This document shows, in pieces, positions 1 through 9,038 of a stretch of 64,000 bases of DNA. This stretch comes from Thalassotalea sp. 1_MG-2023 (GTDB lineage: Bacteria > Pseudomonadota > Gammaproteobacteria > Enterobacterales > Alteromonadaceae). Each line of letters starts with the position of its first letter. Position 1 is the first letter of the stretch. Under the pieces are notes generated by a model. It had not been told where the DNA came from and searched no databases. It worked only from the letters and a program-made list of their open reading frames with translations. Position numbers and translations under genes: made by a program. The stretch lies in assembly GCF_030546745.1 (NCBI RefSeq), contig NZ_JAUOPD010000012.1, positions 1 to 64,000 on the forward strand. The letters are read 5' to 3'.

Positions 1-2
1 AT

Positions 3-95
3 GCAAGAATCCAAGTGCCGCGATCAGAAGGCGTTTACCTTGAACAAAACTCAAACAGCAAAGATCAACACGCTCTAATTAGGTTATTAAAATAA
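3..95 (+). CDS. 3' end of an unidentified gene (partial)
   Basis: Reading frame 3 is open from the window edge to a TAA at 93-95 and encodes about 30 residues ending in ALIRLLK. It looks protein-like, but too little is present to name a family, and no ribosome binding site or start lies inside the window. A competing short frame beginning with the ATG at position 1 ends at 78. I prefer frame 3 because it runs to the longest stop, but this is only an inference. Confidence 0.35.
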   Translation, partial: ARIQVPRSEGVYLEQNSNSKDQHALIRLLK

Positions 96-299
96 TATAT
101 GTGAGTAAAACCTTTCAATTCAGATGTTTGGTGTGGTTTTGTAGTTATATTTTATAGAAAGTCTAAGCATTAATTATTCATTACAGGCTATAATTCAAGT
201 GGATTGAGTGTTGTTCAACTCAATAATTCTACTTTGAACTTTAGTTTAAAAGTTAACGGATAAATTTTTCTAGAAAAATAAGATTTGGAGCTGTAAACA

Positions 300-2261
300 T
301 TGTTGCATTTAAATGATTTATCAATACGCCGTAAAATTACCATTGGCTTTGCTATTCCGCTCGTCTTTATTTTTCTTTTATCCGTTGTTAATTATGTAAA
401 TATATCCAAAAATGAAGAGTCAACCCGTTGGGTTGAACATACTTATTCTGTTATTGCAAAAGGTCATGAGCTTAATAAGTTGTTACTTGATTTAGAATCA
501 GGAAAGCGCGGCTTTTTAATTACCGGCAACGATGATTTTCTTGCTCCCTATTTTGAAGCGAAAAAGGTTTGGGATATAAAGTTTGCTCAATTAAGAAAAT
601 TAGTTAGTGATAACCCAAAGCAAGTAAAACGGCTAGATGCCATAAATACATTAGAAAAAAAGTGGCTGAAAGCTGCTAATGAAGTTGCCATTATTAAAAG
701 ACGAAACGTTGTCGATATTTCTAGAGATTTTTCTGAAATTGTTAGTTTTCTTGAAGGTAATGCGGGGAAGGTAATCGGTGATGAGATACGTGAAATTATT
801 GATGCTTTTATCCAAGAAGAACATATTTTAATGGAAAAGCGAAAGTTATCAAAACAAAACGATAACCTCTTTACCAAACTTATCATCGTTATTGGCTGCC
901 TATTTGCTGCTTTAGTAGCCTTAGTTAGTGGTGTATCTATTCAACGAAAAATATCACGTAATTTAGAAAAATTAATCACCGGGACTGAAAAAATAGCCGG
1001 CGGTGATTTTGATTCAGAGATAAACGTTGACTCAAAAGATGAGTTTTATACGTTGGCCAAATCCTATAATTATATGGCGAAATCATTAGCCATTTCTAAC
1101 CGTGAAATGATGAATGCAGTGCAGGCAAAAAGTGATTTTCTAGCTAATATGTCTCATGAAATCCGAACACCTATGAATGGAATTTTGGGTATGCTTTTAT
1201 TATTAGAAGATACCCAACTTAATAAAGAACAAGAGAGTTATGTAAAAAGCATTCGTTCAAGTGGTAACGGTCTTTTATTAGTGATTAATGACATCTTAGA
1301 TTTATCAAAATTAGAAGCGGGTAAATTATCAATTGATAGTCATGCATTTAAGGTTAAAGATTTAATTAACGAGATTTGTTTTTTATTGGATCCGCAAACC
1401 TCAAGTAAAGGTTTAGTGATAAAATCAGTGATAGTAGAAAATATGCCTTCTACCTTTTTGGGAGATTCACTTCGTCTTAAGCAAATTATATTAAATTTAA
1501 TGAGTAATGCCATTAAATTTTCTAATCAAGGTGAGGTTGAACTGACCGTTAAATCAGAAGCAATTCTAGAAAAGCCTAATCATCATTTTTTAACCGTTAT
1601 TGTTAATGACTCTGGTATTGGTATTTCACAGCAAGATCAAGAAAAGCTATTTAAACCATTTTCGCAAGTTGACTCATCAATCAACCGAAAATATGGTGGT
1701 ACCGGTTTAGGTTTAATTATCTGCTCACAATTGATTAAACAGATGAATGGCAGTATCAGCGTTTCCAGTGAACTGAATCATGGTTCAACCTTCACGTTTA
1801 CTGTTCCACTAGTGGAAACCTCTGAGAATGTTGATAGTAAACAATATGGCCAACAACAATTAGTGTCAGAAAATAATAAGTTGGCAGAGCAAAAACCTTT
1901 AAAGATTTTAATTGCTGAAGACAATAAAATAAACCAAGTCATTGCTGATAAGTTATTTGATAAATTAGGCTATAAAGTAGATATAGCTAATGATGGTGTT
2001 GAGGCGTTAAAAGCCGCAATGAAAAATTCTTATGATATTATCTTTATGGACATGCAAATGCCTACCATGGATGGCGTAACAGCAACTCGAAAAATAATTG
2101 AATCTATGCCTGATAATCATCCTGCGATTGTTGCTATGACAGCAAATGTATTAGAAGACGACAAAGAAAAGTGCTTTCAAGCGGGTATGGTTGGATTTAT
2201 TGCCAAACCTATCGATGCAAATGAGGTGATTAAAATACTACATCAATATCCGAAGTTGTAG
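300..2261 (+). CDS. Hybrid sensor histidine kinase/response regulator, membrane-bound
   Basis: Inner-membrane hybrid two-component kinase of 653 aa. Visible order: transmembrane helix at about 13-33, an extracytoplasmic CHASE3-like helical sensor at about 38-188, second transmembrane helix at 191-213, HAMP linker to about 265, HisKA domain with phospho-acceptor His286 ([10 protein letters not shown]), HATPase domain with the N box near 400 and GTGLGL at 467-472, then a C-terminal receiver with acidic pair E540/D541, phospho-acceptor D584 and conserved Lys in FIAKP near 643. The start is TTG at 300, with GGAG at 287-290; a second TTG follows directly. No Hpt domain or separate response regulator lies next to it, so the phosphorelay partner must be elsewhere. 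The signal sensed cannot be read from the sequence. Confidence 0.92.
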   Translation: MLHLNDLSIRRKITIGFAIPLVFIFLLSVVNYVNISKNEESTRWVEHTYSVIAKGHELNKLLLDLESGKRGFLITGNDDFLAPYFEAKKVWDIKFAQLRKLVSDNPKQVKRLDAINTLEKKWLKAANEVAIIKRRNVVDISRDFSEIVSFLEGNAGKVIGDEIREIIDAFIQEEHILMEKRKLSKQNDNLFTKLIIVIGCLFAALVALVSGVSIQRKISRNLEKLITGTEKIAGGDFDSEINVDSKDEFYTLAKSYNYMAKSLAISNREMMNAVQAKSDFLANMSHEIRTPMNGILGMLLLLEDTQLNKEQESYVKSIRSSGNGLLLVINDILDLSKLEAGKLSIDSHAFKVKDLINEICFLLDPQTSSKGLVIKSVIVENMPSTFLGDSLRLKQIILNLMSNAIKFSNQGEVELTVKSEAILEKPNHHFLTVIVNDSGIGISQQDQEKLFKPFSQVDSSINRKYGGTGLGLIICSQLIKQMNGSISVSSELNHGSTFTFTVPLVETSENVDSKQYGQQQLVSENNKLAEQKPLKILIAEDNKINQVIADKLFDKLGYKVDIANDGVEALKAAMKNSYDIIFMDMQMPTMDGVTATRKIIESMPDNHPAIVAMTANVLEDDKEKCFQAGMVGFIAKPIDANEVIKILHQYPKL

Positions 2262-2378
2262 GGAAGCATAATAAGGCTTAGAAAAGCTCTAGTTACAACG
2301 TTTATATCACGGCCTACCATAAATACCCCATTAAGGTTAAAGCTATACAAACCATGAAAACACGCGATTAGCTAATTA

Positions 2379-2424
2379 TTGTTATACCTATTTGAATAAT
2401 GCAGTAAACAAATAGATATAACAA
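2379..2424. repeat. Intergenic inverted repeat (16-bp arms)
   Basis: Arms 2379-2394 (TTGTTATACCTATTTG) and 2409-2424 (CAAATAGATATAACAA) pair with one mismatch around a 14-base loop. No T-tract follows, so it is not a canonical Rho-independent terminator. It may stabilise the kinase mRNA 3' end or bind a regulator. Confidence 0.6.
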
Positions 2425-2538
2425 CTGCTTCACTTCTGTTACTAAATATGAATAAATGACAGTATAGGCAAGTAGAAACAACTGATTACTGTAATGGTTG
2501 TTTAGCAAATTAGACAAAACAATCTAGGGTAATAAATT

Positions 2539-3393
2539 ATGATGGATATAGTGTCAGCAATTCGCGATAGATTTTCACACTTACGCCCCTCAGAACAAAA
2601 AGTAGCATCTATTATTTTAGCGGATTTAAGCTACGCTGCGACTGTATCTACCCATGAGCTGGCAGCCAAAGCAAACACTAGTCATGCGAGTATTTCTCGC
2701 TTAGCCAAGGCATTAGATTGTAAAGATGTGAGAGAGTTAAAACTCCGTCTTGCTCAGTCAGCTGCTGTAGGGGAAAGGTTTACCAGTAACAAAAATGTTG
2801 TTAAAAAAGATATTCCTGCAATTTATCAAGGCATTAATGAGATTTTAGCGCTTAATGCAGGGTTAATTACTGATGATGATATACATCAGGCCAGTCAAAC
2901 AATTACCGATGCAGGACATACGCTGATATTCGGTGTTGGCGGCGGCAGTTCAGTGATGGCGCAAGAGTGCCATAATAGATTGTTTAGACTCGCGCTTAGC
3001 AGTAATTCTTATTCAGATCCAATGCTGATGAGAATGACAGCAGCAACTGTTGATAAAAATGATGCGGTAATTTGCTTATCATTAGGTGGTGTTAGCCCTG
3101 ATGTTCAGGCTTCTGCTAACGTTGCAAAAGAGTATGGGGCGAATGTTATTGCAATTTGCCCAAATGGTCCATTAGCTGATATCGCTGATATACATTTACC
3201 TATTGAAACACATGAGGCCGATTATATTTTTAAACCAAGTGCTTCACGCTATGTCATGTTAGCTGCTATTGATATCTTAGCCAGTGAATTAGCGGTTAAA
3301 AATCAACGAAAATCACGAGAAAAACTAAGAAGGTTGAAAGTTCAATTAGATCAACACAGAGGCAGTTCTCAGTGGTTACCGTTAGGAGATTAA
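2539..3393 (+). CDS. MurR/RpiR (HexR-like) family transcriptional regulator
   Basis: Cytoplasmic DNA-binding regulator of 284 aa. The N-terminal 77 residues form the HTH_6 helix-turn-helix (SEQKVASIIL, then THELAAKANTSHASISRLAK), and about 120-260 is a SIS sugar-phosphate isomerase-like domain with the glycine loop FGVGGGSSV and a second motif SLGGVSPDV. In this family the SIS domain senses a phosphorylated sugar or sugar acid. The general layout resembles HexR. AGGG at 2527-2530 precedes the ATG at 2539; a second ATG follows in frame. The gene lies 476 bp upstream of a large TonB-dependent receptor in the same direction, so local control of carbohydrate uptake is plausible. The ligand is unknown. 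Confidence 0.85.
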   Translation: MMDIVSAIRDRFSHLRPSEQKVASIILADLSYAATVSTHELAAKANTSHASISRLAKALDCKDVRELKLRLAQSAAVGERFTSNKNVVKKDIPAIYQGINEILALNAGLITDDDIHQASQTITDAGHTLIFGVGGGSSVMAQECHNRLFRLALSSNSYSDPMLMRMTAATVDKNDAVICLSLGGVSPDVQASANVAKEYGANVIAICPNGPLADIADIHLPIETHEADYIFKPSASRYVMLAAIDILASELAVKNQRKSREKLRRLKVQLDQHRGSSQWLPLGD

Positions 3394-3869
3394 CTTTACT
3401 ATTTAATTCTATAGCTTCATTCCTTTTCTTTTAAGGTACAAAGTTGAGTTAAATGACTACATGATGAAAATTTCTTATTGTGCAAATAACCTAAATTTTC
3501 AAAGGGTTATTGAACCAATATAGGTTAATCTACTGATTGCTCTAACAGAACCAACAAAAATGTTAAGTCTTAGTTGTTTATACATTTTATCCCGCTATTT
3601 TAATTACCTTTTCGCTTAATCCTTCATTGATGATTTCTCTCATGTTTAACTTGTCTGTTATTTAGTAACATTTTATTTTTGTTTTTTGTGTTACATTTGT
3701 TCAAATTTGTGTTGAATTATCATTCTTTGTATGTATATTGATAACATATTATTTTATATTTTCTTGTTACTTTTGAACATGTGTTAAAGGTAGCTCAAGT
3801 AAATATAAGTAATAAAAATCAAAAAACTGTGGAAAATAACAGTAAATATAGTAGCTAGGGGGAAAGTAA
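3394..3869 (+). promoter_or_regulatory. Long AT-rich leader/promoter region of the TonB receptor gene
   Basis: These 476 bp carry no convincing gene. The stretch from about 3660 to 3780 is very T-rich, with a possible -10 at TATATT near 3733-3738. The ribosome binding site GGGGGAAAG at 3858-3866 is strong. I see no Fur-type or Pho-type box. A regulated promoter is inferred from length and composition only. Confidence 0.35.
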
Positions 3870-6602
3870 ATGCATTCAATCAAGTTTAAAAAATCATATT
3901 TAGCCTGCTGTTTGGCTATCTCAGCAAGTCAAGTCGGTCTGGTACATGCTGCAAGTTCTGAGGAAAGTAGTGGCGCAGAAGACAATGTTGAAGTTATTAC
4001 GGTAAAGGGCGTTAGAGGGAGTATCGTTCGTTCACTTAATAATAAATATAGCGACAGCAATGTTTCAGATTCAATTAGTTCGGAAGACTTAGGTAAATTT
4101 CCAGATATGAATTTATCAGAGTCTCTACAGAGGATCCCTGGTGTTACCATTAATCGAAATCAAAATGGTGAAGGGTCACAAATTAATGTACGAGGCTTAG
4201 GGCCACAATTTACTCGAGTTGAAATAAATGGCATGACGGCACCAGGCGGTGGCAGTGCTGGCCGACTAGGTACGAATGGTGGTGGTCGTGGTTTTAGTTT
4301 TGAATTACTTCCTTCTGAACTATTTAGTAATGCAACCGTTACAAAGTCTTCAGATGCTAGCCAAAGTGAGGGTGGCTTAGCGGGGCTAGTCACGTTAGAA
4401 ACTCCCCAGCCATTTCAACATAGAGGGTTGAAGTTTTCTACATCTCTTCAAGGCAATTATAGCGATACTACCGACAATATTGATCCACGGGCCTTTGTTA
4501 CAGTAAGTAATAATATTGATGATAAATTTGGCTTTTCGATTGGTTTGTTCCATTCAAATAGTGAGTTTAGATCTGATGGTGCAGAAAACGGTGTATGGCG
4601 CCCACTTTCAGTGATAGATCCTGACGTAGACCCAGATTCACCCATGGGAAGTGCTTTAGTAGCAAACGGTACGCGGTTATATACCTTTTTAGAAGATCGA
4701 GAAAATACAGCAGGTACTTTAGCGCTTCAATATAGTCCATCAAATGAATTAGCATTTACCTTCAATAGCATTTATGCAGAATTGACTAACGAAAAAGCAG
4801 CACACCGCAATGATATTCCACTTGAGCATCTCGGTGTTAAAGCGTTGCAAGATAGTTTAGTGATTGAAAATGGAGTGATAGTTGAAGGAAGTTTTGACAA
4901 TGTTCAACATAGGGTTGGGCCAAGAATTACTGATATTGATGACACGTTTTTTCAAACGTCTTTAACCGCAACCTGGAAACCAAACGATTACTGGGAAATC
5001 ACTCCATATATCGGTGCTTCAAGCCGAGAAGCTAAGCGAAAACAATCGCTGTTATCTTTCAAGCTTAATAATGAAGCCGGCGGTAATGTACCGGGTATCC
5101 TTTCATATAAAGTGCGCGGAGATTACGTAGACTTTAACAGCACATTAACTGACTTTTCTTCAAACCCTGAAGATTTCTCGTTAAATGTTTTAATTTTCCG
5201 TCCGAGTGAAGATGATGCAAAAGAAGTGACCTCAAAAGTAGATTTTACGCGCTTTTTTGATCATGAATTTATGAATAAAGTCGACTTTGGTCTTCGTTAT
5301 ACCGTGCAAGATAAAGAGGTCGTTGAACAAGATTATCGCATAGGGCGAGAGGCTGGATGGAATCCTAATATGGGGCCGAGCCTTGCAGACTCTATGATTA
5401 TGCTTGACTATGATGTTGATGGAGCAGATCCTAGTTTTACCAATAAAATGTTTTCAGTTGATCCAAATGGCTTCCAAGATGTTTGGTTTCAAGGCGGAAA
5501 TGTTTCTCCGAATGGAAGTTCACTTGTTCCAGGCACCTCAGTTCAAAACAGGGCAAGCTCTGCGGCTTTAAATTCTTATCAAGTTGAAGAAAAAACGTTA
5601 AATGCTTATGTTAAAGCAGACTTTGACTGGGAAGAGTTAACCGCTAATGTGGGTTTACGTTATGTAAAAACAACACAAAATATTGACGGTTTTACCACTG
5701 CGTTAGGTGGTATTGACCCGATAAGTTTTGAAAGTGATTATACTGAAGTTTTACCTAGTGCTAGCTTGAGGTATGAACTTTCTGAAGGGCTCTTGTTAAG
5801 AGCAGCTTATTCTAAAACGTTAACTAGACCTAACTTACCTGACTTGGCTCCCTCTGAACGAATTTTTGCACCTGATGTTAATTCAGCGACAGGTCAACGT
5901 GGTAATCCAGAGTTAAAGCCTTTTACCTCAGATAATATCGATTTAAGTATAGAGTGGTACTTTTCTGATGAGGCGCTGTTGGCTGCGAATGTCTTTAGGA
6001 AAGACCTAGATGGTTTGATAGATACAACCACATTTACTGCTAATAGAGACTTTGTCACCCAACTTAGCCCCGAAGTGTTTAACGGCGATGTGTTTTTTAC
6101 GCAACCGTCTAATGGTGCGTCAGCGTCCATCAAAGGGTTTGAATTATCATACCAGCAACCATTTAGCTTTGCGCCAGAAGGTGTTTTACAGAACTTTGGC
6201 TTCTTAGCTAATTTTACTAAAACTTCAAGTGACGCTGATTTTGGTATCGAAAATGATGTGCGAAGTGCAGGGTTACCCGGTTTATCACCAACTAGCTTCA
6301 ACGCGTCGCTATATTATGATGACGGTACGCTAGATGCTAAGCTTTCATATGCGTGGCGCGAGCGCTATTTAGCGCAAACTTCCGATGATTTTGGCGAACC
6401 TCGTTTTATGGATGATTATGGTCAATTAGATTTTTCAGCAAATTACAGTGTGAATGATAATTTGCAAGTGCAGTTTCAAGTGTTAAATCTGACCGATGAA
6501 AACATGATAGCTAAAACCTATGTACATAAAACGGGATATTTACCTTACGGGGTAACAGATTTAAGCAGAAGGGTGTTATTAGGTGTTCGTTATTCGTTTT
6601 AA
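3870..6602 (+). CDS. TonB-dependent outer-membrane receptor (TIGR01782-like)
   Basis: Outer-membrane active transporter of 910 aa. A signal peptide ends near residue 27 (LVHA). A TonB-box-like VEVITVKG segment lies near 40-47, followed by the plug (DLGKFPDMNLSESLQRIPG, then INVRGLGPQFTRVEING) and a 22-strand-type beta-barrel whose last residue is the aromatic Phe expected for BAM recognition (VRYSF). The plug wording matches the Caulobacter-type receptor family that in marine Alteromonadales often imports oligosaccharides; that is family knowledge, and no glycanase or sugar kinase is adjacent to support a particular substrate. The closest regulator is the RpiR protein upstream. The gene is monocistronic: long leader upstream, strong terminator at 6653-6678. 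Confidence 0.93.
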   Translation: MHSIKFKKSYLACCLAISASQVGLVHAASSEESSGAEDNVEVITVKGVRGSIVRSLNNKYSDSNVSDSISSEDLGKFPDMNLSESLQRIPGVTINRNQNGEGSQINVRGLGPQFTRVEINGMTAPGGGSAGRLGTNGGGRGFSFELLPSELFSNATVTKSSDASQSEGGLAGLVTLETPQPFQHRGLKFSTSLQGNYSDTTDNIDPRAFVTVSNNIDDKFGFSIGLFHSNSEFRSDGAENGVWRPLSVIDPDVDPDSPMGSALVANGTRLYTFLEDRENTAGTLALQYSPSNELAFTFNSIYAELTNEKAAHRNDIPLEHLGVKALQDSLVIENGVIVEGSFDNVQHRVGPRITDIDDTFFQTSLTATWKPNDYWEITPYIGASSREAKRKQSLLSFKLNNEAGGNVPGILSYKVRGDYVDFNSTLTDFSSNPEDFSLNVLIFRPSEDDAKEVTSKVDFTRFFDHEFMNKVDFGLRYTVQDKEVVEQDYRIGREAGWNPNMGPSLADSMIMLDYDVDGADPSFTNKMFSVDPNGFQDVWFQGGNVSPNGSSLVPGTSVQNRASSAALNSYQVEEKTLNAYVKADFDWEELTANVGLRYVKTTQNIDGFTTALGGIDPISFESDYTEVLPSASLRYELSEGLLLRAAYSKTLTRPNLPDLAPSERIFAPDVNSATGQRGNPELKPFTSDNIDLSIEWYFSDEALLAANVFRKDLDGLIDTTTFTANRDFVTQLSPEVFNGDVFFTQPSNGASASIKGFELSYQQPFSFAPEGVLQNFGFLANFTKTSSDADFGIENDVRSAGLPGLSPTSFNASLYYDDGTLDAKLSYAWRERYLAQTSDDFGEPRFMDDYGQLDFSANYSVNDNLQVQFQVLNLTDENMIAKTYVHKTGYLPYGVTDLSRRVLLGVRYSF

Positions 6603-6652
6603 ATAGAAACATCTGTCCCGTCCTGAAATAGGTTGACGGTTTTAATGAAAGA

Positions 6653-6678
6653 GAGCGCCAATTAGGCGCTCTTTTTTT
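6653..6678 (+). terminator. Rho-independent terminator of the TonB receptor gene
   Basis: Perfect 7-bp stem GAGCGCC/GGCGCTC with a 5-base loop, followed by seven T residues. It lies 50 bp after the stop codon. Confidence 0.9.
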
Positions 6679-6840
6679 GATTCTTCCTTACTAAAACTTT
6701 CTAACTTTATTGCTTAAACAAAATGCCTGATTTCAATCGCGTTAAGTGCAAGTCAATTATGATCATGGCACTAATCAACAAGGGTTTTAGTATTTATATA
6801 ATCTCAAGAACCTATCCATTTTATAGATAACGCATTCTTC

Positions 6841-6931
6841 TCTTGTATATACTTATGAAAGTTAATGTTCATTATGTAATTTAATTACCAAAATAAACAA
6901 ATATAATTCCTATAAATTAATATATACAAGA
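6841..6931. repeat. Spaced inverted repeat TCTTGTATATA / TATATACAAGA
   Basis: Perfect 11-bp arms at 6841-6851 and 6921-6931, 69 bp apart, in an AT-rich stretch upstream of the DUF3718-like gene. The copied word TATGTAATTTAATT also occurs twice nearby (from about 6874 and 6935). The repeat could be an operator pair, but the base composition makes chance arms easier. Confidence 0.35.
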
Positions 6932-6959
6932 AAATATGTAATTTAATTTCATAAAATGG

Positions 6960-6987
6960 TTGCTTAATGATTTTTTATTAGTATAAT
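6960..6987 (+). promoter_or_regulatory. Sigma-70 type promoter of the DUF3718-like gene
   Basis: -35 TTGCTT at 6960-6965, 16-bp spacer, perfect -10 TATAAT at 6982-6987. Transcription would begin near 6994, leaving about 45 nt before the chosen ATG at 7039 and arguing against the upstream ATG at 7000. Confidence 0.6.
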
Positions 6988-7038
6988 TACTCTAGTTTTA
7001 TGAATCAGCACCCCAACAACCGTTTAACTGGAGTAGTT

Positions 7039-7461
7039 ATGAAAAAGTTATTATTAAGTTTGTCTTTACTGTTAACAGCAACTGCCGCCAATGCAATAAG
7101 TGATAATGCAAAATTTGTTGCGATAGACAGTTCATTTGAAACAACATTATGTGTAACAGCTGCAACAAAAGGCTTTAAAGCAGCTTACCAAGAAGCAGAA
7201 AAAATAAGTAAAGAATATGCCAAATCTTTATATCTAAATACTTGTAACGGTGTGGCCATCAAACAATTTTCTTTACCAAAAAATACTGATGTAAAAGCAA
7301 AACTTGTGAAAATTGTAGCTGGTGATCAAACCGCAGAGACCAAGTTATGTGTAGAAGCTGCAACGAAAGGTTATGAGTTAGTTGCTGCGAAACAAAGTAC
7401 ATCGTTACGCGGTATCGTTTGTAATGGTCAAAGCATTCAACATTTCGCAAAAGGCATTTAA
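7039..7461 (+). CDS. Small secreted protein with two DUF3718-like repeats
   Basis: A 140-aa protein with a clear Sec signal peptide (MKKLLLSLSLLLTATAANA). The mature part contains two copies of the same module: ETTLCVTAATKGFKAA followed by NTCNGV, then ETKLCVEAATKGYELV followed by IVCNGQ. Each copy has one Cys in an LCV motif and one in a CNG motif, consistent with an intra-module disulphide in the periplasm. This matches my memory of DUF3718, a small family seen in Alteromonadales with no known role. The ATG at 7039 is chosen over 7000 because of GGAG at 7030-7033 and the promoter position. Monocistronic, ended by the terminator at 7498-7523. Confidence 0.75.
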   Translation: MKKLLLSLSLLLTATAANAISDNAKFVAIDSSFETTLCVTAATKGFKAAYQEAEKISKEYAKSLYLNTCNGVAIKQFSLPKNTDVKAKLVKIVAGDQTAETKLCVEAATKGYELVAAKQSTSLRGIVCNGQSIQHFAKGI

Positions 7462-7497
7462 ACGTTTGTAATCCCCAACCTTTATATACGTTTTTAG

Positions 7498-7523
7498 CCA
7501 CGCTTTATCGCGTGGTTTTTTTT
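7498..7523 (+). terminator. Rho-independent terminator
   Basis: CCACGC/GCGTGG stem (7498-7503, 7510-7515) with a 6-base loop and eight T residues. It serves the DUF3718-like gene and lies between it and the converging HD-GYP gene. Confidence 0.88.
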
Positions 7524-7537
7524 GTGTAAAAGAAAGG

Positions 7538-8692
7538 CTATTGCGCAGCTATATTTCGTATAACTTTATTCATGTTAATTTGATACTTTTCAGGGTTCAC
7601 CGCAGAAACTATACAATAAGATTCTGTTGTTAAATCACTTTCTATCGGTTTAATCAGCTTATTCAATATTAAACTATAAATAATGCTAACTTTAGGTTTT
7701 AACGGCGATAAGCGGTTCGCTTCAAGTACTACCGCTAACTTATCATTGCTTAACCTTACTAAAGAACCTACCGGATACACCCCTAAGTATTTAACAAATT
7801 GTTCAACTAATGTTTGCTCAAATTTATCGGTATGTTTTAATAAATAACGTAATACGTTTAACGGTAATTCGCCTTCTTTATGTTGGCGCTTTCCGGTCAT
7901 GGCATCATACACGTCGACTATTGCAGTTATACATGACAACTTAGACAGTTTATTTTTATCAATACCACGTGGGTAACCACTCCCATCAAGTCGTTCATGA
8001 TGATTAACTAACATGTCAATAATGAGCGGGCTTGCAAAGTTATCTTTTTTAGCCAGTTCAACCCCCCAATAGACATGTTTTTGAACGACAGAACGTTCAT
8101 TGTTTGTCAGTTCACCTGGTTTTTCTAAAATGGGCATTGGCACTTTCGCACTGCCAATATCATGCAATAAGGCACCGAGAGTAATTTCTTTAACGGTTTT
8201 TTCTTTAAAGCCTAAATGCAAAGCAAATCCGCAGATCAGCACTGCACAGTTAATAGCATGTTCATAGTGATAGTAAGATTTATTTCGTATCCGAGTTAGT
8301 ATCGTCATTGCGTGTTCATTGCGCATGACAGATGCGGTAATTTCGTCTGCTAAGGTTTGAAGTGCTGTTGGGTTAAGCGGTTTATCTTTAGCGGTTGCTA
8401 AAAATACCTGTTTAACTTGTGCTGTGGCATCGTCGTATAACTGACATGATATTGCTAATTCTTGCGTGACGGATGATTGCTCTTGATCATTATTTATTGC
8501 TCTATTACTCATAAGATCTTCATCTGGCAAGTCTACCGTTACTTTATCAACACCTTGTTTTTTTAGCAGTTCAATGGTTCGTGCCGAATTAACTTTGCCT
8601 TTATTTTTTACTTTGTGCAGGCTGTTTTTCAGTATGATATCTTCGACATACATACCCACTTTTAATTCATTGATTTTTATTGTTTTTAACAT
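7538..8692 (-). CDS. HD-GYP domain cyclic-di-GMP phosphodiesterase
   Basis: Cytoplasmic protein of 384 aa. Residues 1-100 are a DUF3391-type N-terminal domain (INELKVGMYVEDI), common in HD-GYP proteins of this order. The HD-GYP domain at about 125-310 is complete: H144 in HYEHAINCA, the HD pair H177-D178 (HDIGSAKVP), HHERLDGSGYPRG at 231-243 with the GYP triad at 239-241, and the later D-x-YDAMT signature. With the metal ligands present it should hydrolyse c-di-GMP (family knowledge). It is alone on the minus strand and divergent from the lipoprotein gene, with 346 bp between the start codons. No sensor domain is visible beyond the N-terminal module. Confidence 0.9.
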   Translation of the reverse strand: MLKTIKINELKVGMYVEDIILKNSLHKVKNKGKVNSARTIELLKKQGVDKVTVDLPDEDLMSNRAINNDQEQSSVTQELAISCQLYDDATAQVKQVFLATAKDKPLNPTALQTLADEITASVMRNEHAMTILTRIRNKSYYHYEHAINCAVLICGFALHLGFKEKTVKEITLGALLHDIGSAKVPMPILEKPGELTNNERSVVQKHVYWGVELAKKDNFASPLIIDMLVNHHERLDGSGYPRGIDKNKLSKLSCITAIVDVYDAMTGKRQHKEGELPLNVLRYLLKHTDKFEQTLVEQFVKYLGVYPVGSLVRLSNDKLAVVLEANRLSPLKPKVSIIYSLILNKLIKPIESDLTTESYCIVSAVNPEKYQINMNKVIRNIAAQ

Positions 8693-8847
8693 TTACGATT
8701 GCTCTAAATATTATTGTTATTATCGTATTAATTGTTGGAAAAAAGTTTATCAGTTAACAAATTACTTCAATATGTTGCTTCGGCTTTACAAGTTATTTTG
8801 TCGTGTACAAATTAAATTTACCTGAGTTTACGGCGCTTGCGTAGTGT

Positions 8848-8926
8848 TTTGTCATCTATCTGTCATGTAAGCGAAACAAAAACTACATATTTCTAAAACA
8901 TTTCTGTCATTTTTCATCCGTAGGAT
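8848..8926 (+). promoter_or_regulatory. PhoB-box-like direct repeats and promoter of lipoprotein/TonB receptor pair
   Basis: Two consecutive 11-bp units, TTTGTCATCTA (8848-8858) and TCTGTCATGTA (8859-8869), place TGTCA words exactly 11 bp apart (8850 and 8861), as in the E. coli Pho box. A third TGTCA, in CTGTCAT at 8904-8910, lies 44 bp (four 11-bp steps) further on and precedes TAGGAT (8921-8926) by 10 bp, the usual box to -10 spacing. TACATA at 8884-8889 is an alternative -10. PhoB control is inferred. Confidence 0.6.
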
Positions 8927-8941
8927 AACGCTCAACTTAAA

Positions 8942-9004
8942 TCAAGCTGATTAAGTGAAGTTTTTATGGCAGGACGCTACGAAGGCTTCACTTAATCAGT
9001 TTGA
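8942..9004 (+). promoter_or_regulatory. Long 5'-leader stem-loop upstream of the lipoprotein gene
   Basis: Arms 8942-8960 and 8986-9004 form a 19-bp stem (18 Watson-Crick pairs and one G-U) around a 25-base loop. It lies between the promoter and the ribosome binding site GGAG at 9027-9030. There is no T-tract after it, so it looks like a leader structure and not a terminator. Role unknown; mRNA stabilisation or translational control are possible. Confidence 0.7.
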
Positions 9005-9038
9005 ACAATTAACAATAATATTCTTCGGAGTACATGAA

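Noticed and set aside
4160-4393. Minus-strand open frames inside the TonB receptor genes and other long genes
   Set aside because: They are antisense shadows of strongly coding frames, without ribosome sites or recognisable motifs.
8905-8920. Third complete PhoB box at 8905
   Set aside because: Only one TGTCA unit is present; the 11-bp partner reads ATCCG, so it is counted as a half-site only.
8955-9038. Longer start for the lipoprotein gene
   Set aside because: The extension runs through the leader hairpin and would hide the lipoprotein signal peptide; the ATG at 9039 has a good ribosome site.
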